From Clostridiaceae bacterium UBA4839 (lineage in GTDB: Bacteria; Bacillota; Clostridia; Clostridiales; Caloramatoraceae): 12,631 bases of DNA. Location: NCBI GenBank assembly GCA_002400085.1, contig DHEX01000130.1, forward strand, positions 1,363 to 13,993. The letters are read 5' to 3'. Under the pieces are notes generated by a model. That model saw nothing but the letters and a program-made list of their open reading frames with translations, was not told the origin of the DNA and did no database searches. Position 1 is the first letter of the stretch, and every line of letters starts with the position of its first letter. Positions 1 through 6,159 of this stretch are shown one piece after another. A program made the position numbers and the translations under genes.

Positions 1-239
1 AAATGTCCATAATAACCAACTATATACTCCATTATAAATCTTATTATATATAAAATTAAAAGTATAATTCCAAACTTATAAATAAGATTTATTTCCTTGT
101 TAGGAATTAAATCATTAATAAACCTTCTTGTAACCATTGGATATACTAGATCTGTAATAGAAATAAGAAAAGCACATACCATATCAAGAATAAATAAGCC
201 CAAATGCGGCTTATAATAGCTCATAAACTTTTTTAGCAT
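1..239 (-). CDS. ABC exporter, fused permease/ATPase, N-terminal fragment
   Basis: This is the 5' part of a minus-strand gene whose remainder lies beyond the left window edge. It starts with ATG at 239 behind a GGGGTGG-type ribosome binding site and gives about 79 residues beginning MLKKFMSYYKPHLGLF. The motif of a short basic N-terminus, then a hydrophobic helix with FILDMVCAF, then DLVYPMVTRRFINDLIP, then a second hydrophobic helix, is typical of the first two membrane helices of type IV (MsbA/LmrA-like) ABC half-transporters of clostridia. The nucleotide-binding domain is not in view, so substrate and direction cannot be read. It follows the Cys-rich 56-residue gene by 22 bp and is probably in the same transcript. 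Family assignment is by recognition of the N-terminal pattern only. Confidence 0.72.
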   Translation of the reverse strand, partial: MLKKFMSYYKPHLGLFILDMVCAFLISITDLVYPMVTRRFINDLIPNKEINLIYKFGIILLILYIIRFIMEYIVGYYGH

Positions 240-261
240 AATACCACCCCACCAATTCCTT

Positions 262-432
262 TTAATCTTCAAACCATATCTGTGACTCTGTTTCTCTACA
301 CCATCTTACATTTATACATGCTGCCATATCCCTTGGGCAAAACTTACATATACAGTTAGTATCGTTACCATCACATTTTTTATTTTTAAAGTCGGGACAC
401 TTTTTACAATTACTGTTTATTACATTACTCAA
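262..432 (-). CDS. Small eight-cysteine protein, 56 aa, unknown function
   Basis: I chose the TTG start at 432 because AGGTGA sits 5 nt upstream of it. The open frame extends to an ATG at 462, but that start has no ribosome binding site and would overlap the preceding gene by 20 bp; the TTG start leaves a 10-bp gap instead. The 56 residues contain eight Cys, at 9, 12, 20, 27, 29, 32, 39 and 45. They are arranged as CxxC, a lone C, CxCxxCP, then two single C, ending CRETESQIWFED. There is no signal peptide or membrane segment, so a cytosolic zinc- or iron-sulfur-binding fold is an inference. It lies between a DUF1624 membrane protein and an ABC exporter, 22 bp from the latter, so it may act with one of them. 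I do not recognise a characterised family. Confidence 0.7.
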   Translation of the reverse strand: MSNVINSNCKKCPDFKNKKCDGNDTNCICKFCPRDMAACINVRWCRETESQIWFED

Positions 433-442
433 TAAAATCACC

Positions 443-1135
443 TCACAAGCTGCTAAATACATATTTATATAATAAAATTAATGCATAATAAATTGGTTGA
501 TGAATTAAATAAATAAATAAAGATTTTTCACTTATTTTCCTAATAAAATTTGAATATAGTTCTTTTTTAAAAATGCTTTTTCTCTCTTTATAATAATTTC
601 TAAATACTAAAATTCCCAATATATAAACAGATAAATATGGAATTAAAGGATAATAATCAAAAGAATGAAATCCCCTATATTTAAATCCTAAAGGAAGAAG
701 ATATGGTATATTGATTGTTATATTTTCTATATAAATCCCTGTAATAACACATGCAAGTCCTATCAAAAGCAAAGTTAAATTGTCCATTTTTCTAAGTGCA
801 GGAGAAATTATCATACAAACTCCTAAAAAATGAAGAATACCAAACCTGATATACATATCTTTAAAAAATATAAAAGATACAAGGGTTACAAGCATTCCAC
901 AAGCTAAAACTTGTACCCCTCTTTTAATAGGATTTTTGCTTAATCCACTTGATACTCCTGAAATAAACATAAATATTATTGCAGAAGAAATTCCTATAAT
1001 ATACCAATGGAATTCTTCATAATTTACATCAACGTTTAAGTATTCTTTTAAATCAAATACTAAATGATATATAAGCATTAAAATAATAGCAATAAATCTT
1101 AGCGCATCCACCTCCCATATTCTTTTTTTATCCAT
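443..1135 (-). CDS. DUF1624 / HGSNAT-like integral membrane protein
   Basis: This 230-residue polytopic membrane protein has about seven hydrophobic segments. Its N-terminus reads RIWEVDALRFIAIILMLIYH and continues VFDLKEY. That pattern of charged residues, DALR and a His at the end of the first helix (H24) is typical of the DUF1624/heparan-alpha-glucosaminide N-acetyltransferase-like family, and of membrane acyltransferases more broadly. RFGILHFLGVCMIISP around residues 97-112 is another family feature. The human relative transfers acetyl groups across a membrane; the bacterial substrate is unknown, so an acyl transfer to a cell-surface sugar is only inference. Its ATG at 1135 has AGAGGTG in front and lies 13 bp after the MFS gene, so the two are probably co-transcribed. 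Confidence 0.72.
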   Translation of the reverse strand: MDKKRIWEVDALRFIAIILMLIYHLVFDLKEYLNVDVNYEEFHWYIIGISSAIIFMFISGVSSGLSKNPIKRGVQVLACGMLVTLVSFIFFKDMYIRFGILHFLGVCMIISPALRKMDNLTLLLIGLACVITGIYIENITINIPYLLPLGFKYRGFHSFDYYPLIPYLSVYILGILVFRNYYKERKSIFKKELYSNFIRKISEKSLFIYLIHQPIYYALILLYKYVFSSL

Positions 1136-1148
1136 CGTACACCTCTAA

Positions 1149-2405
1149 TTATACTTCTAAAAATTTACCTTTATATGTTTTTTTATCATAATTTTTAAAA
1201 TTATTATGAAAATAAACTATAGCAATTATATATAAAACAGTGGTTATATAATATGGTATTTCATAGCCTATATCGCCAAGCTCTTTCATAATAACCCCAG
1301 CTATTGCAGCGCTTATTGCCCTGCTCAAATTTGATGATAGATTCATAAGACTTGAAAGTAATGGCCTTTGCTCACTTTTTACTATTTCCATAGACATATT
1401 ATTTATAACCGGACCAGCCATATTCATTAATGCACTTCTCATGAAAAATGCCACAGCAACTACTGTTATACATGAAGGTGCAGCAATCATAAGTAAAAAT
1501 GGTATTGAAGATGCCTGGCAGAAATTAATTGTCTTTACCTTACCATATTTTTTTGCAAGAATAGGTGTAATAAGACCTCCAAATCCCATCCCAAGTTGGG
1601 AAAGAGACATTATTATTCCCATCTGATTTGTGTTAATGTTAATTTTATATTTTAAATAAACATTAAAATAAGGAACTACAAGCCCCGCCCCAAATCCAAT
1701 AATAAAATTAAATATTAAAAACTCCTTTACACCTTTTTCGTTAAATACTGTTATAGATTCTTTAATTCCAACATGTCTTAGGGCCTCAACTTTTTCTGTG
1801 TTTTCTTTAATCATAAGGGCAAATATAACTGATATGAGACCTACAAAGCCTGATGTGATTATGCTTATTCTATATGCCGAAACTATATTCATCTTCTTTG
1901 TTAATGCTTCAGTAATACTCCCAAACATATAATATCCAATCATTACAGAAAAATTATTAACTGCATAAGCAAAACTAAAAAGCTTTATTCTTAATTCATT
2001 TTTACTATTTTCCATTAAAAAAGGTGCTTCAGTGACTGCGAGAAGAGCATTTGAGGCTCCTTGAAGCACGCTGAATATAAGAATTAACCATTTATTTGTA
2101 AAAACTCCTTGAAGTATTATACATATAGTTACCAAAAACATTGAAGTAACTATGGATCTTTTTTTCCCTATTTTATTTACTATAATAGCACAAGGAAAAG
2201 CTGCTAGTGCTATTGCAAGAGTTTTTGTGCTTATTAAAAGGCCTAAAAAATCTTCACCAATTTTTAGTTCCTTTATATATACTCCTTGAAGCATATTAAT
2301 AGAGCCTAAGGCTATATAAAAGAATACCAGTGCATGTAAATAATTCTTAGCATTCTGGTTAATAGCAGTTTTATGCCTGCGCCTGCGCCTAGTAAAGCTA
2401 TGCAA
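1149..2405 (-). CDS. MFS transporter
   Basis: The product is 418 residues with about 12 hydrophobic helices, the usual size for the major facilitator superfamily. After the third helix region, NKIGKKRSI matches the loop 2-3 basic motif of MFS proteins, and KKYGKVKTI at the equivalent place in the second half matches its repeat. It should be a secondary transporter of the cytoplasmic membrane; the substrate cannot be read, though drug or sugar efflux is common for this type. The start is TTG at 2405, preceded by an uninterrupted run of eight G and a 5-nt spacer; no better start exists before the first helix. Residues 6-10 are five Arg coded by alternating AGG and CGC, giving a positively charged cytosolic tail. 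The gene heads the cluster that continues with the DUF1624 gene 13 bp downstream. Confidence 0.88.
   Translation of the reverse strand: MHSFTRRRRRHKTAINQNAKNYLHALVFFYIALGSINMLQGVYIKELKIGEDFLGLLISTKTLAIALAAFPCAIIVNKIGKKRSIVTSMFLVTICIILQGVFTNKWLILIFSVLQGASNALLAVTEAPFLMENSKNELRIKLFSFAYAVNNFSVMIGYYMFGSITEALTKKMNIVSAYRISIITSGFVGLISVIFALMIKENTEKVEALRHVGIKESITVFNEKGVKEFLIFNFIIGFGAGLVVPYFNVYLKYKININTNQMGIIMSLSQLGMGFGGLITPILAKKYGKVKTINFCQASSIPFLLMIAAPSCITVVAVAFFMRSALMNMAGPVINNMSMEIVKSEQRPLLSSLMNLSSNLSRAISAAIAGVIMKELGDIGYEIPYYITTVLYIIAIVYFHNNFKNYDKKTYKGKFLEV
2376..2390. repeat. Short hexamer tandem repeat in the MFS gene
   Basis: CCTGCG occurs twice in tandem followed by CCT (2.5 units). On the coding strand it specifies Arg6 to Arg10 of the transporter as AGG-CGC-AGG-CGC-AGG. 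It is much more GC-rich than its surroundings. Loss or gain of one unit would keep the frame and change the Arg count by two. Confidence 0.8.
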
Positions 2406-2410
2406 TTTTA

Positions 2411-2418
2411 CCCCCCCC
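2411..2418 (-). promoter_or_regulatory. G8 tract serving as the ribosome binding site
   Basis: On the minus strand TAGGGGGGGGTAAAATTG places eight consecutive G five nucleotides before the TTG start at 2405. It replaces an ordinary AGGAGG. A homopolymer at this place is prone to slipped-strand length change, which would alter ribosome spacing rather than reading frame. Confidence 0.6.
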
Positions 2419-2444
2419 TAAACAATGTAAGTTAAGCAGTAAAC

Positions 2445-2489
2445 CTTAATAAATTAATGTTCAAAAATTACAAACGTCAATTTATTAAG
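2445..2489. repeat. 11-bp perfect inverted repeat around the MFS promoter
   Basis: CTTAATAAATT at 2445-2455 is repeated as its exact reverse complement AATTTATTAAG at 2479-2489, with a 23-bp spacer. On the minus strand the left arm ends in the TT of a TTGACG -35-like box and the right arm covers the -10 region. It could be an operator for a dimeric repressor or an AT-rich hairpin. No T-run follows on the minus strand, so it is not a standard terminator of the activase gene. Confidence 0.6.
2452..2480 (-). promoter_or_regulatory. Possible sigma-A promoter of the MFS gene cluster
   Basis: TTGACG at 2480-2475 matches the -35 consensus at 5 of 6 positions. After 17 bp, TTAATT at 2457-2452 is a poor -10 box (3 of 6). 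The 157-bp gap after the activase gene and the overlapping inverted repeat support a promoter here. Confidence 0.35.
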
Positions 2490-2562
2490 TAAAAATGCAT
2501 TAAATAAACTCGCAATTATCATTCTACACTAAATTTGCAAAATTATAAAGTTAGTATAAAAT

Positions 2563-3519
2563 TTAACTGGCTTTTACCTTTTCACTCCACTTACCACATC
2601 TATCGCCAAAAAAACCTATAGGCTTATTTTCTCTTAACATTTCAACAACTTCGCATCTATTAGAACATCCGCTGCAATCAATAGTCTTAGTATTAAAGCT
2701 TAAATCTGCTATATTAAATCCTAAGAACTTAGTTTTATTCCCTTTTTCGTAATACTCCTTTGCAAGTATTGCACTTCCTACTGCTCCCATGTAACTATAG
2801 TATTCTGGTACATAAACCTCAAAACCAAGTGCATTTTCAAAAGCTTTCTTCATACCTGCATTTGCTGCAACCCCTCCCTGGAAAAAGACCTTTTGCTTAA
2901 TTTCTTTTCCTTTTGCAAGATTATTAAGATAGTTTCTTACCAATGCTTCACAAAGCCCACTTATTATATCTTCCTCACAATATCCAAGCTGCTGCTTATG
3001 TATCATATCAGATTCTGCAAACACAGCACATCTTCCAGCAATTCTAACTGGGCTGTCAGATCTTAATGCATATTCCCCAAATTTATCTATAGGTATTTCA
3101 AGCCTTTCAGCCTGCCTGTCTAAAAATGAACCTGTCCCAGCTGCACACACTGTATTCATAGCAAAATCAGTTACCACGCCGTCTTTAAGCGTTATTATCT
3201 TTGAATCCTGACCTCCTATTTCAATTATGGTCTTAACGTCTTTATCTATATATAGTGCTGCAACTGCATGAGCTGTAATTTCATTTTTCACCACATCTGC
3301 ACCTATAACATAACCTGCAATCTGTCTTCCACTCCCTGTAGTTCCTGCTGCTAAAATCTCTTCCTTTTTATATTTTTTTAATTCTCTAAATCCATCCTGA
3401 ATTGCTTTTATAGGTCTTCCTTTTGTTTTTAAATAAACTTTATCTATAATTTTAAAGTTTTCATCAATTAAAACAATATCTGTACTTACTGATCCCACAT
3501 CAACTCCAAGATAATACAT
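2563..3519 (-). CDS. Acyl-CoA dehydratase activase-type ATPase (HgdC/BadF family, COG1924)
   Basis: The 318-residue protein belongs to the ASKHA-fold BadF/BadG/BcrA/HgdC ATPases. LGVDVGSVSTD at 4-14 is the phosphate loop, IEIGGQDSK at 99-107 the second phosphate motif, and FFQGGVAAN at 212-220 the adenosine motif. Cys125 (NTVCAAGTG) and Cys164 (AGRCAVFAESD) match the two cysteines through which HgdC dimers share one [4Fe-4S] cluster. Family members use ATP to inject a low-potential electron into a partner iron-sulfur enzyme and are very oxygen-sensitive. Canonical activators are about 260 residues; this one has an extra C-terminal stretch with Cys282, 285, 289 and 308 that could hold another metal. 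ATG at 3519 overlaps the preceding gene by 20 bp, with AGGAG 11 nt upstream, so translation is probably coupled. No 2-hydroxyacyl-CoA dehydratase or CoA-transferase gene is nearby, so the partner is inferred to be the two upstream products. Confidence 0.9.
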   Translation of the reverse strand: MYYLGVDVGSVSTDIVLIDENFKIIDKVYLKTKGRPIKAIQDGFRELKKYKKEEILAAGTTGSGRQIAGYVIGADVVKNEITAHAVAALYIDKDVKTIIEIGGQDSKIITLKDGVVTDFAMNTVCAAGTGSFLDRQAERLEIPIDKFGEYALRSDSPVRIAGRCAVFAESDMIHKQQLGYCEEDIISGLCEALVRNYLNNLAKGKEIKQKVFFQGGVAANAGMKKAFENALGFEVYVPEYYSYMGAVGSAILAKEYYEKGNKTKFLGFNIADLSFNTKTIDCSGCSNRCEVVEMLRENKPIGFFGDRCGKWSEKVKAS

Positions 3520-4600
3520 TATTACTTTTTCTCCTTTCGAGTAAATCTAAAAATGCTTCTATTCTTGTCATATACCCTGTCTCACCTGTCATCTCATCTA
3601 CAATTAAAGTCATAACAGGCATATTTAAATCCTTTGAAACCGTTGGCAAAATCGACTTTGAAACGATTTCAGGCATACATCCTAAAGGAAATATTTGAAT
3701 TACACCATCGCATCCTTCCCTTTTGCTTAGAACTGTTTCTCCAACACATTCCCTTCCATGCCCCCCAATATAAAGAGGCAAATATTTTCTTGATGCTAAT
3801 CTTATATCAAGGGACTGCATATTTATAGCAGACATAATTGTATTTTTAACCCACCAGCTTGGCGATAATTTTCTTTTAATACAGACGCCATAGTCCATTA
3901 GTTTATCTTCTATATAAAGGTTTGAAAATGGTTCTGCTATTGTGTATATCTCACCTACAATTCCAACAGTGATAGGCTTTTTATTTAAATCTATCGGCAC
4001 CGATTTAATCTTTCTTTTGTATTCATGGAGCCTTTTAACTACCTCTTCAGGGTTATTTATACTATAAATTTCCCTTTTGCAGCTGTTTAATATTTTCTTG
4101 CTCTCCCCCTTATTTATTTCATACCCACATTTAATATGTGCTATTTTTTCAATATCATCTATAAGATTTATAACCTTTAATCCATTTAATGCTGCTTCAA
4201 TTTGCTCATTATTACTTTTTGAGCTGGCATTTGATATTAAAGATACCCTCCTTAAAAACTCCTCTTTTCCTATAGCCTTTGGAGCATCAAAAACAATAAA
4301 ATCTACATCATAACCTAATTTTTTTAATATATCCATTTGAAGTTCACAGTATTCACCAAACCTGCATGGCCCACAGCTCCCTGTAGTTAGTACAGTGTCT
4401 GCACCTTCTTTTATTCCTTGAATATAATTTCCAATCATAATTTTAAATGGAAGACACATTTCTTCTGGGGAATAATATGATCCAATTTCAAGTGCTTCCT
4501 TATTGCATAAAGGTGGAACTGCATAATCAATACCAAGCCCATCAAAAGCTGCCTTAGCTGCAAAAAATGTGTTCCCAAAGTGTGGAAATGTAACCTTCAA
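3500..4600 (-). CDS. Activase-associated iron-sulfur protein, COG3581-like (HgdA/B-related)
   Basis: The 366 residues contain 11 Cys. Candidate cluster ligands are Cys49 in EEMCLPFKI, Cys76/79/85 in GSCGPCRFGEYC, Cys285 in GRECVGE, and Cys308 in FPLGCMPE. The fold family is that of 2-hydroxyacyl-CoA dehydratase subunits, usually annotated acyl-CoA dehydratase activase-related. Its ending DEMTGETGYMTRIEAFLDLLERRK closely mirrors the ending of the gene before it, so the two are paralogues and may pair as a heterodimer. The probable role is to accept electrons from the activase; the substrate is unknown. The start is TTG at 4600, sharing four bases with the TGA stop of the previous gene, with AGGAGGA 7 nt upstream. 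Its own ERRK codons (AGG AGA AAA) form the ribosome binding site of the activase gene. Confidence 0.82.
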   Translation of the reverse strand: MKVTFPHFGNTFFAAKAAFDGLGIDYAVPPLCNKEALEIGSYYSPEEMCLPFKIMIGNYIQGIKEGADTVLTTGSCGPCRFGEYCELQMDILKKLGYDVDFIVFDAPKAIGKEEFLRRVSLISNASSKSNNEQIEAALNGLKVINLIDDIEKIAHIKCGYEINKGESKKILNSCKREIYSINNPEEVVKRLHEYKRKIKSVPIDLNKKPITVGIVGEIYTIAEPFSNLYIEDKLMDYGVCIKRKLSPSWWVKNTIMSAINMQSLDIRLASRKYLPLYIGGHGRECVGETVLSKREGCDGVIQIFPLGCMPEIVSKSILPTVSKDLNMPVMTLIVDEMTGETGYMTRIEAFLDLLERRKSNNVLSWS

Positions 4601-5493
4601 CTTAACTTCCTCCTCAACAACATATCGGAAAAAGCTTCTATTCTTGTATTAAAACCTACTTCTCCAGTATGTTCATCAACTTTCAATATTAAGAATGGGA
4701 AATCGCCTACATTATTTTTTATAAGCTCAATTAAAACTGAATCAATCCCACAGCCAAAGGATGATACATATACAATTCCATCTACTTTCCGATTATCAGC
4801 TAAATATACTGTAGATCCATAGGTATCTTTCGTAAAAGTCCAAAATGGTCTTTTAAATAATTTATCTACTTCATAATTAATGTCATCTTTACTTACAAAT
4901 TCTTCTGTAATTACACCAATGCCAAGATTATTTAACTTTTTAATTACATTCATATTTAAAAAGCTGTCATTTACGCTATAAGGATGTCCTGCAAGAACAA
5001 CCTTAGTTTTGTATCCTTCATCATTTACCCCGCAAGTATATTTTTCCTGCTCTCTTAAAGCATTATCAAATGCTCTTTTAATTTTTATTTTGTTCTTTGT
5101 AATATTTCCTCCTTCCCTATTTGCCCACCTTAATAGTTTTTCTTTATTATTGGCATATATAGGTGTTTTAGTTATTGGGGGGAGATCATAAATACTATTT
5201 TCAATCATTTCAGGCAGTCCGCAAAACTTAGGGCAAATGTATTCTTTATCATTAACCCTCATAATTCTTGGAACTAAAATCATGTCACATTTATCCTTTA
5301 AATAATAAACATGGCCATGAAAGATTTTTATTGGAAGGCAGGCCTCATCTACACAATATTTTGAGGCATAATCAAGGATCACCTTATTTGTTTCAGGGGA
5401 TTCAATTATTTCACACCCTAACTCACTATAAAAGGTTTCAAAAAAGGGATTGTATTTATAATACAAAAGAGCTCTTGGAATTCCTACTTTCAT
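4597..5493 (-). CDS. DUF2229/COG3580-like activase-associated protein
   Basis: This 298-residue protein opens MKVGIPRALLYYKYNPFF, the typical start of DUF2229 proteins. Likely iron-sulfur ligands are Cys47 and Cys52 (YCVDEACLP), Cys87 and Cys91 (ICPKFCG) and Cys248 (FGCG). It ends DEHTGEVGFNTRIEAFSDML then LRRKLS, the same C-terminal block as its downstream paralogue. In some bacteria these parts are fused with the activase in one very large protein; here they are three separate genes. It is the first gene of the unit, with a strong AGGAGGT 5 nt before ATG at 5493. The R-R-K codons AGG AGG AAG near its end supply the ribosome binding site of the next gene. Family recognition is firm; catalytic function is unknown. 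Confidence 0.85.
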   Translation of the reverse strand: MKVGIPRALLYYKYNPFFETFYSELGCEIIESPETNKVILDYASKYCVDEACLPIKIFHGHVYYLKDKCDMILVPRIMRVNDKEYICPKFCGLPEMIENSIYDLPPITKTPIYANNKEKLLRWANREGGNITKNKIKIKRAFDNALREQEKYTCGVNDEGYKTKVVLAGHPYSVNDSFLNMNVIKKLNNLGIGVITEEFVSKDDINYEVDKLFKRPFWTFTKDTYGSTVYLADNRKVDGIVYVSSFGCGIDSVLIELIKNNVGDFPFLILKVDEHTGEVGFNTRIEAFSDMLLRRKLS

Positions 5494-5546
5494 TTTTACC
5501 TCCTATATTTTTTACTCATTTGTATATTTTCCCCTTTTACCTCCTA
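5494..5546. repeat. Duplicated 12-mer containing a Shine-Dalgarno
   Basis: TAGGAGGTAAAA (minus strand) occurs at 5505-5494, directly before the DUF2229 start, and again at 5546-5535, where no start codon follows at usable distance. The two copies are 41 bp apart. This may be a local duplication or a decoy ribosome site in the leader. Confidence 0.55.
5496..5519 (-). other. Possible seven-codon leader ORF (MSKKYRR)
   Basis: An ATG at 5519 opens a seven-codon frame that stops at 5496, two bases before the ATG of the DUF2229 gene. Its two last sense codons, AGG AGG, are the ribosome binding site of that gene. Its own upstream signal is weak (GGGG at 11 nt). Translating it would cover or expose the main site, but chance is a fair alternative. 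Confidence 0.3.
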
Positions 5547-5561
5547 AATTATTCAATAAAT

Positions 5562-5598
5562 AAAAAAGCTGGGCATCGAAACTTTTATGGGAAGCTTT
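5562..5598 (-). terminator. Weak hairpin with T-run in the activase-unit leader
   Basis: Reading the minus strand, AAAGCT (5598-5593) can pair with AGCTTT (5570-5565) across a 22-nt loop and is followed by more T (TTTTTTATTTATT overall). It lies upstream of the DUF2229 gene and ahead of no other minus-strand gene. It would therefore act as an attenuator only if transcription begins further right. The stem is short, with two G-C pairs. Confidence 0.3.
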
Positions 5599-5630
5599 GA
5601 TATTAAACATATTAATTTTTTATAATAATT

Positions 5631-5660
5631 TTAAATTCTATGGTAACATTTCCATAATTA
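5631..5660 (+). promoter_or_regulatory. Weak sigma-E-like sporulation promoter candidate
   Basis: TTAAATT at 5631-5637, 15 bp, then CATAATTA at 5653-5660 partly matches the SigE pattern KMATATT-N14/15-CATACAMT (5 of 7 and 5 of 8). The B. subtilis cwlJ-gerQ operon is known to be SigE-dependent, which is why I looked here. The match is not strong. Confidence 0.27.
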
Positions 5661-5701
5661 TTGTATATATTAATATTAATCCATGTAGAAAGAGGTGGAT
5701 T

Positions 5702-6145
5702 ATGGCATATTCAAGCAGAGAACTTCTGGCAAGATTAATAAAATGTGAAGCGGGGGGAGAAGGAGAAAATGGAATGAAAGCCGTAGCTAGTGTTGTAATG
5801 AATAGAGTCAATATAAGCTATGGCGAATATTTAAAGACCGGCCAGGGTGATTTAAGAAAAGTAGTTTTTCAGCCCTTTCAATTCACATGCACTTTAACAA
5901 CACTTGATGGTCAGGTTAACCCACAAACCATATATGCTTCTGAACCTGACGAATTACATTATCAAATTGCAGATTGGGCTTTATCCGGCAATAAGCTTTG
6001 GGGAGTAAATTCTGCCCTCTGGTATTATAATCCTTTTAGCCCAAATTGTGCCACGTATTTTCCAGCAACTAAAACTGGTGTTTATGTTACAAGAATTGTG
6101 CAGCATTGTTTTTACAATCCAACACCACTTTATGCCCAAACATGA
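5702..6145 (+). CDS. Spore-cortex/cell wall hydrolase, SleB/CwlJ catalytic domain
   Basis: I place the start at ATG 5702 behind AGAGGTGG, giving 147 residues; the frame extends upstream to 5597, but that stretch is an AT-rich leader with no ribosome site. The protein is essentially a bare Hydrolase_2 (SleB/CwlJ) domain. RLIKCEAGGEGENGMKAVA at 11-29 holds the presumed catalytic Glu16, VVMNRV follows, then VFQPFQFTC at 55-63 and ALWYYNPFSPNCATYFP at 105-121. There is no signal peptide and no peptidoglycan-binding domain, which fits CwlJ rather than SleB. CwlJ enzymes sit at the cortex-coat boundary and cut cortex peptidoglycan during germination. The next gene, 14 bp on, resembles the coat protein GerQ, the partner CwlJ needs in Bacillus. 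The catalytic motif has Cys before Glu where Ala is usual. Confidence 0.87.
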   Translation: MAYSSRELLARLIKCEAGGEGENGMKAVASVVMNRVNISYGEYLKTGQGDLRKVVFQPFQFTCTLTTLDGQVNPQTIYASEPDELHYQIADWALSGNKLWGVNSALWYYNPFSPNCATYFPATKTGVYVTRIVQHCFYNPTPLYAQT

Positions 6146-6159
6146 TTAGGAGGTTTTTT

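Noticed and set aside
433..462. Longer ATG start for the eight-Cys protein
   Set aside because: No Shine-Dalgarno precedes it and it would overlap the DUF1624 gene by 20 bp; a strong AGGTGA serves the TTG at 432.
2406..2562. Riboswitch or rho-independent terminator in the gap after the activase
   Set aside because: The only notable stem is the AT-rich 11-bp inverted repeat, with no T-run and no conserved aptamer motif that I recognise.
5268..5600. 110-residue plus-strand frame over the DUF2229 start
   Set aside because: It is antisense to the well-supported DUF2229 gene and its leader, with no domain and no ribosome site.
5597..5701. N-terminal extension of the cortex hydrolase
   Set aside because: The extra 35 residues are AT-rich leader translation; the ribosome site directly before ATG 5702 and the family's usual N-terminus favour the shorter form.
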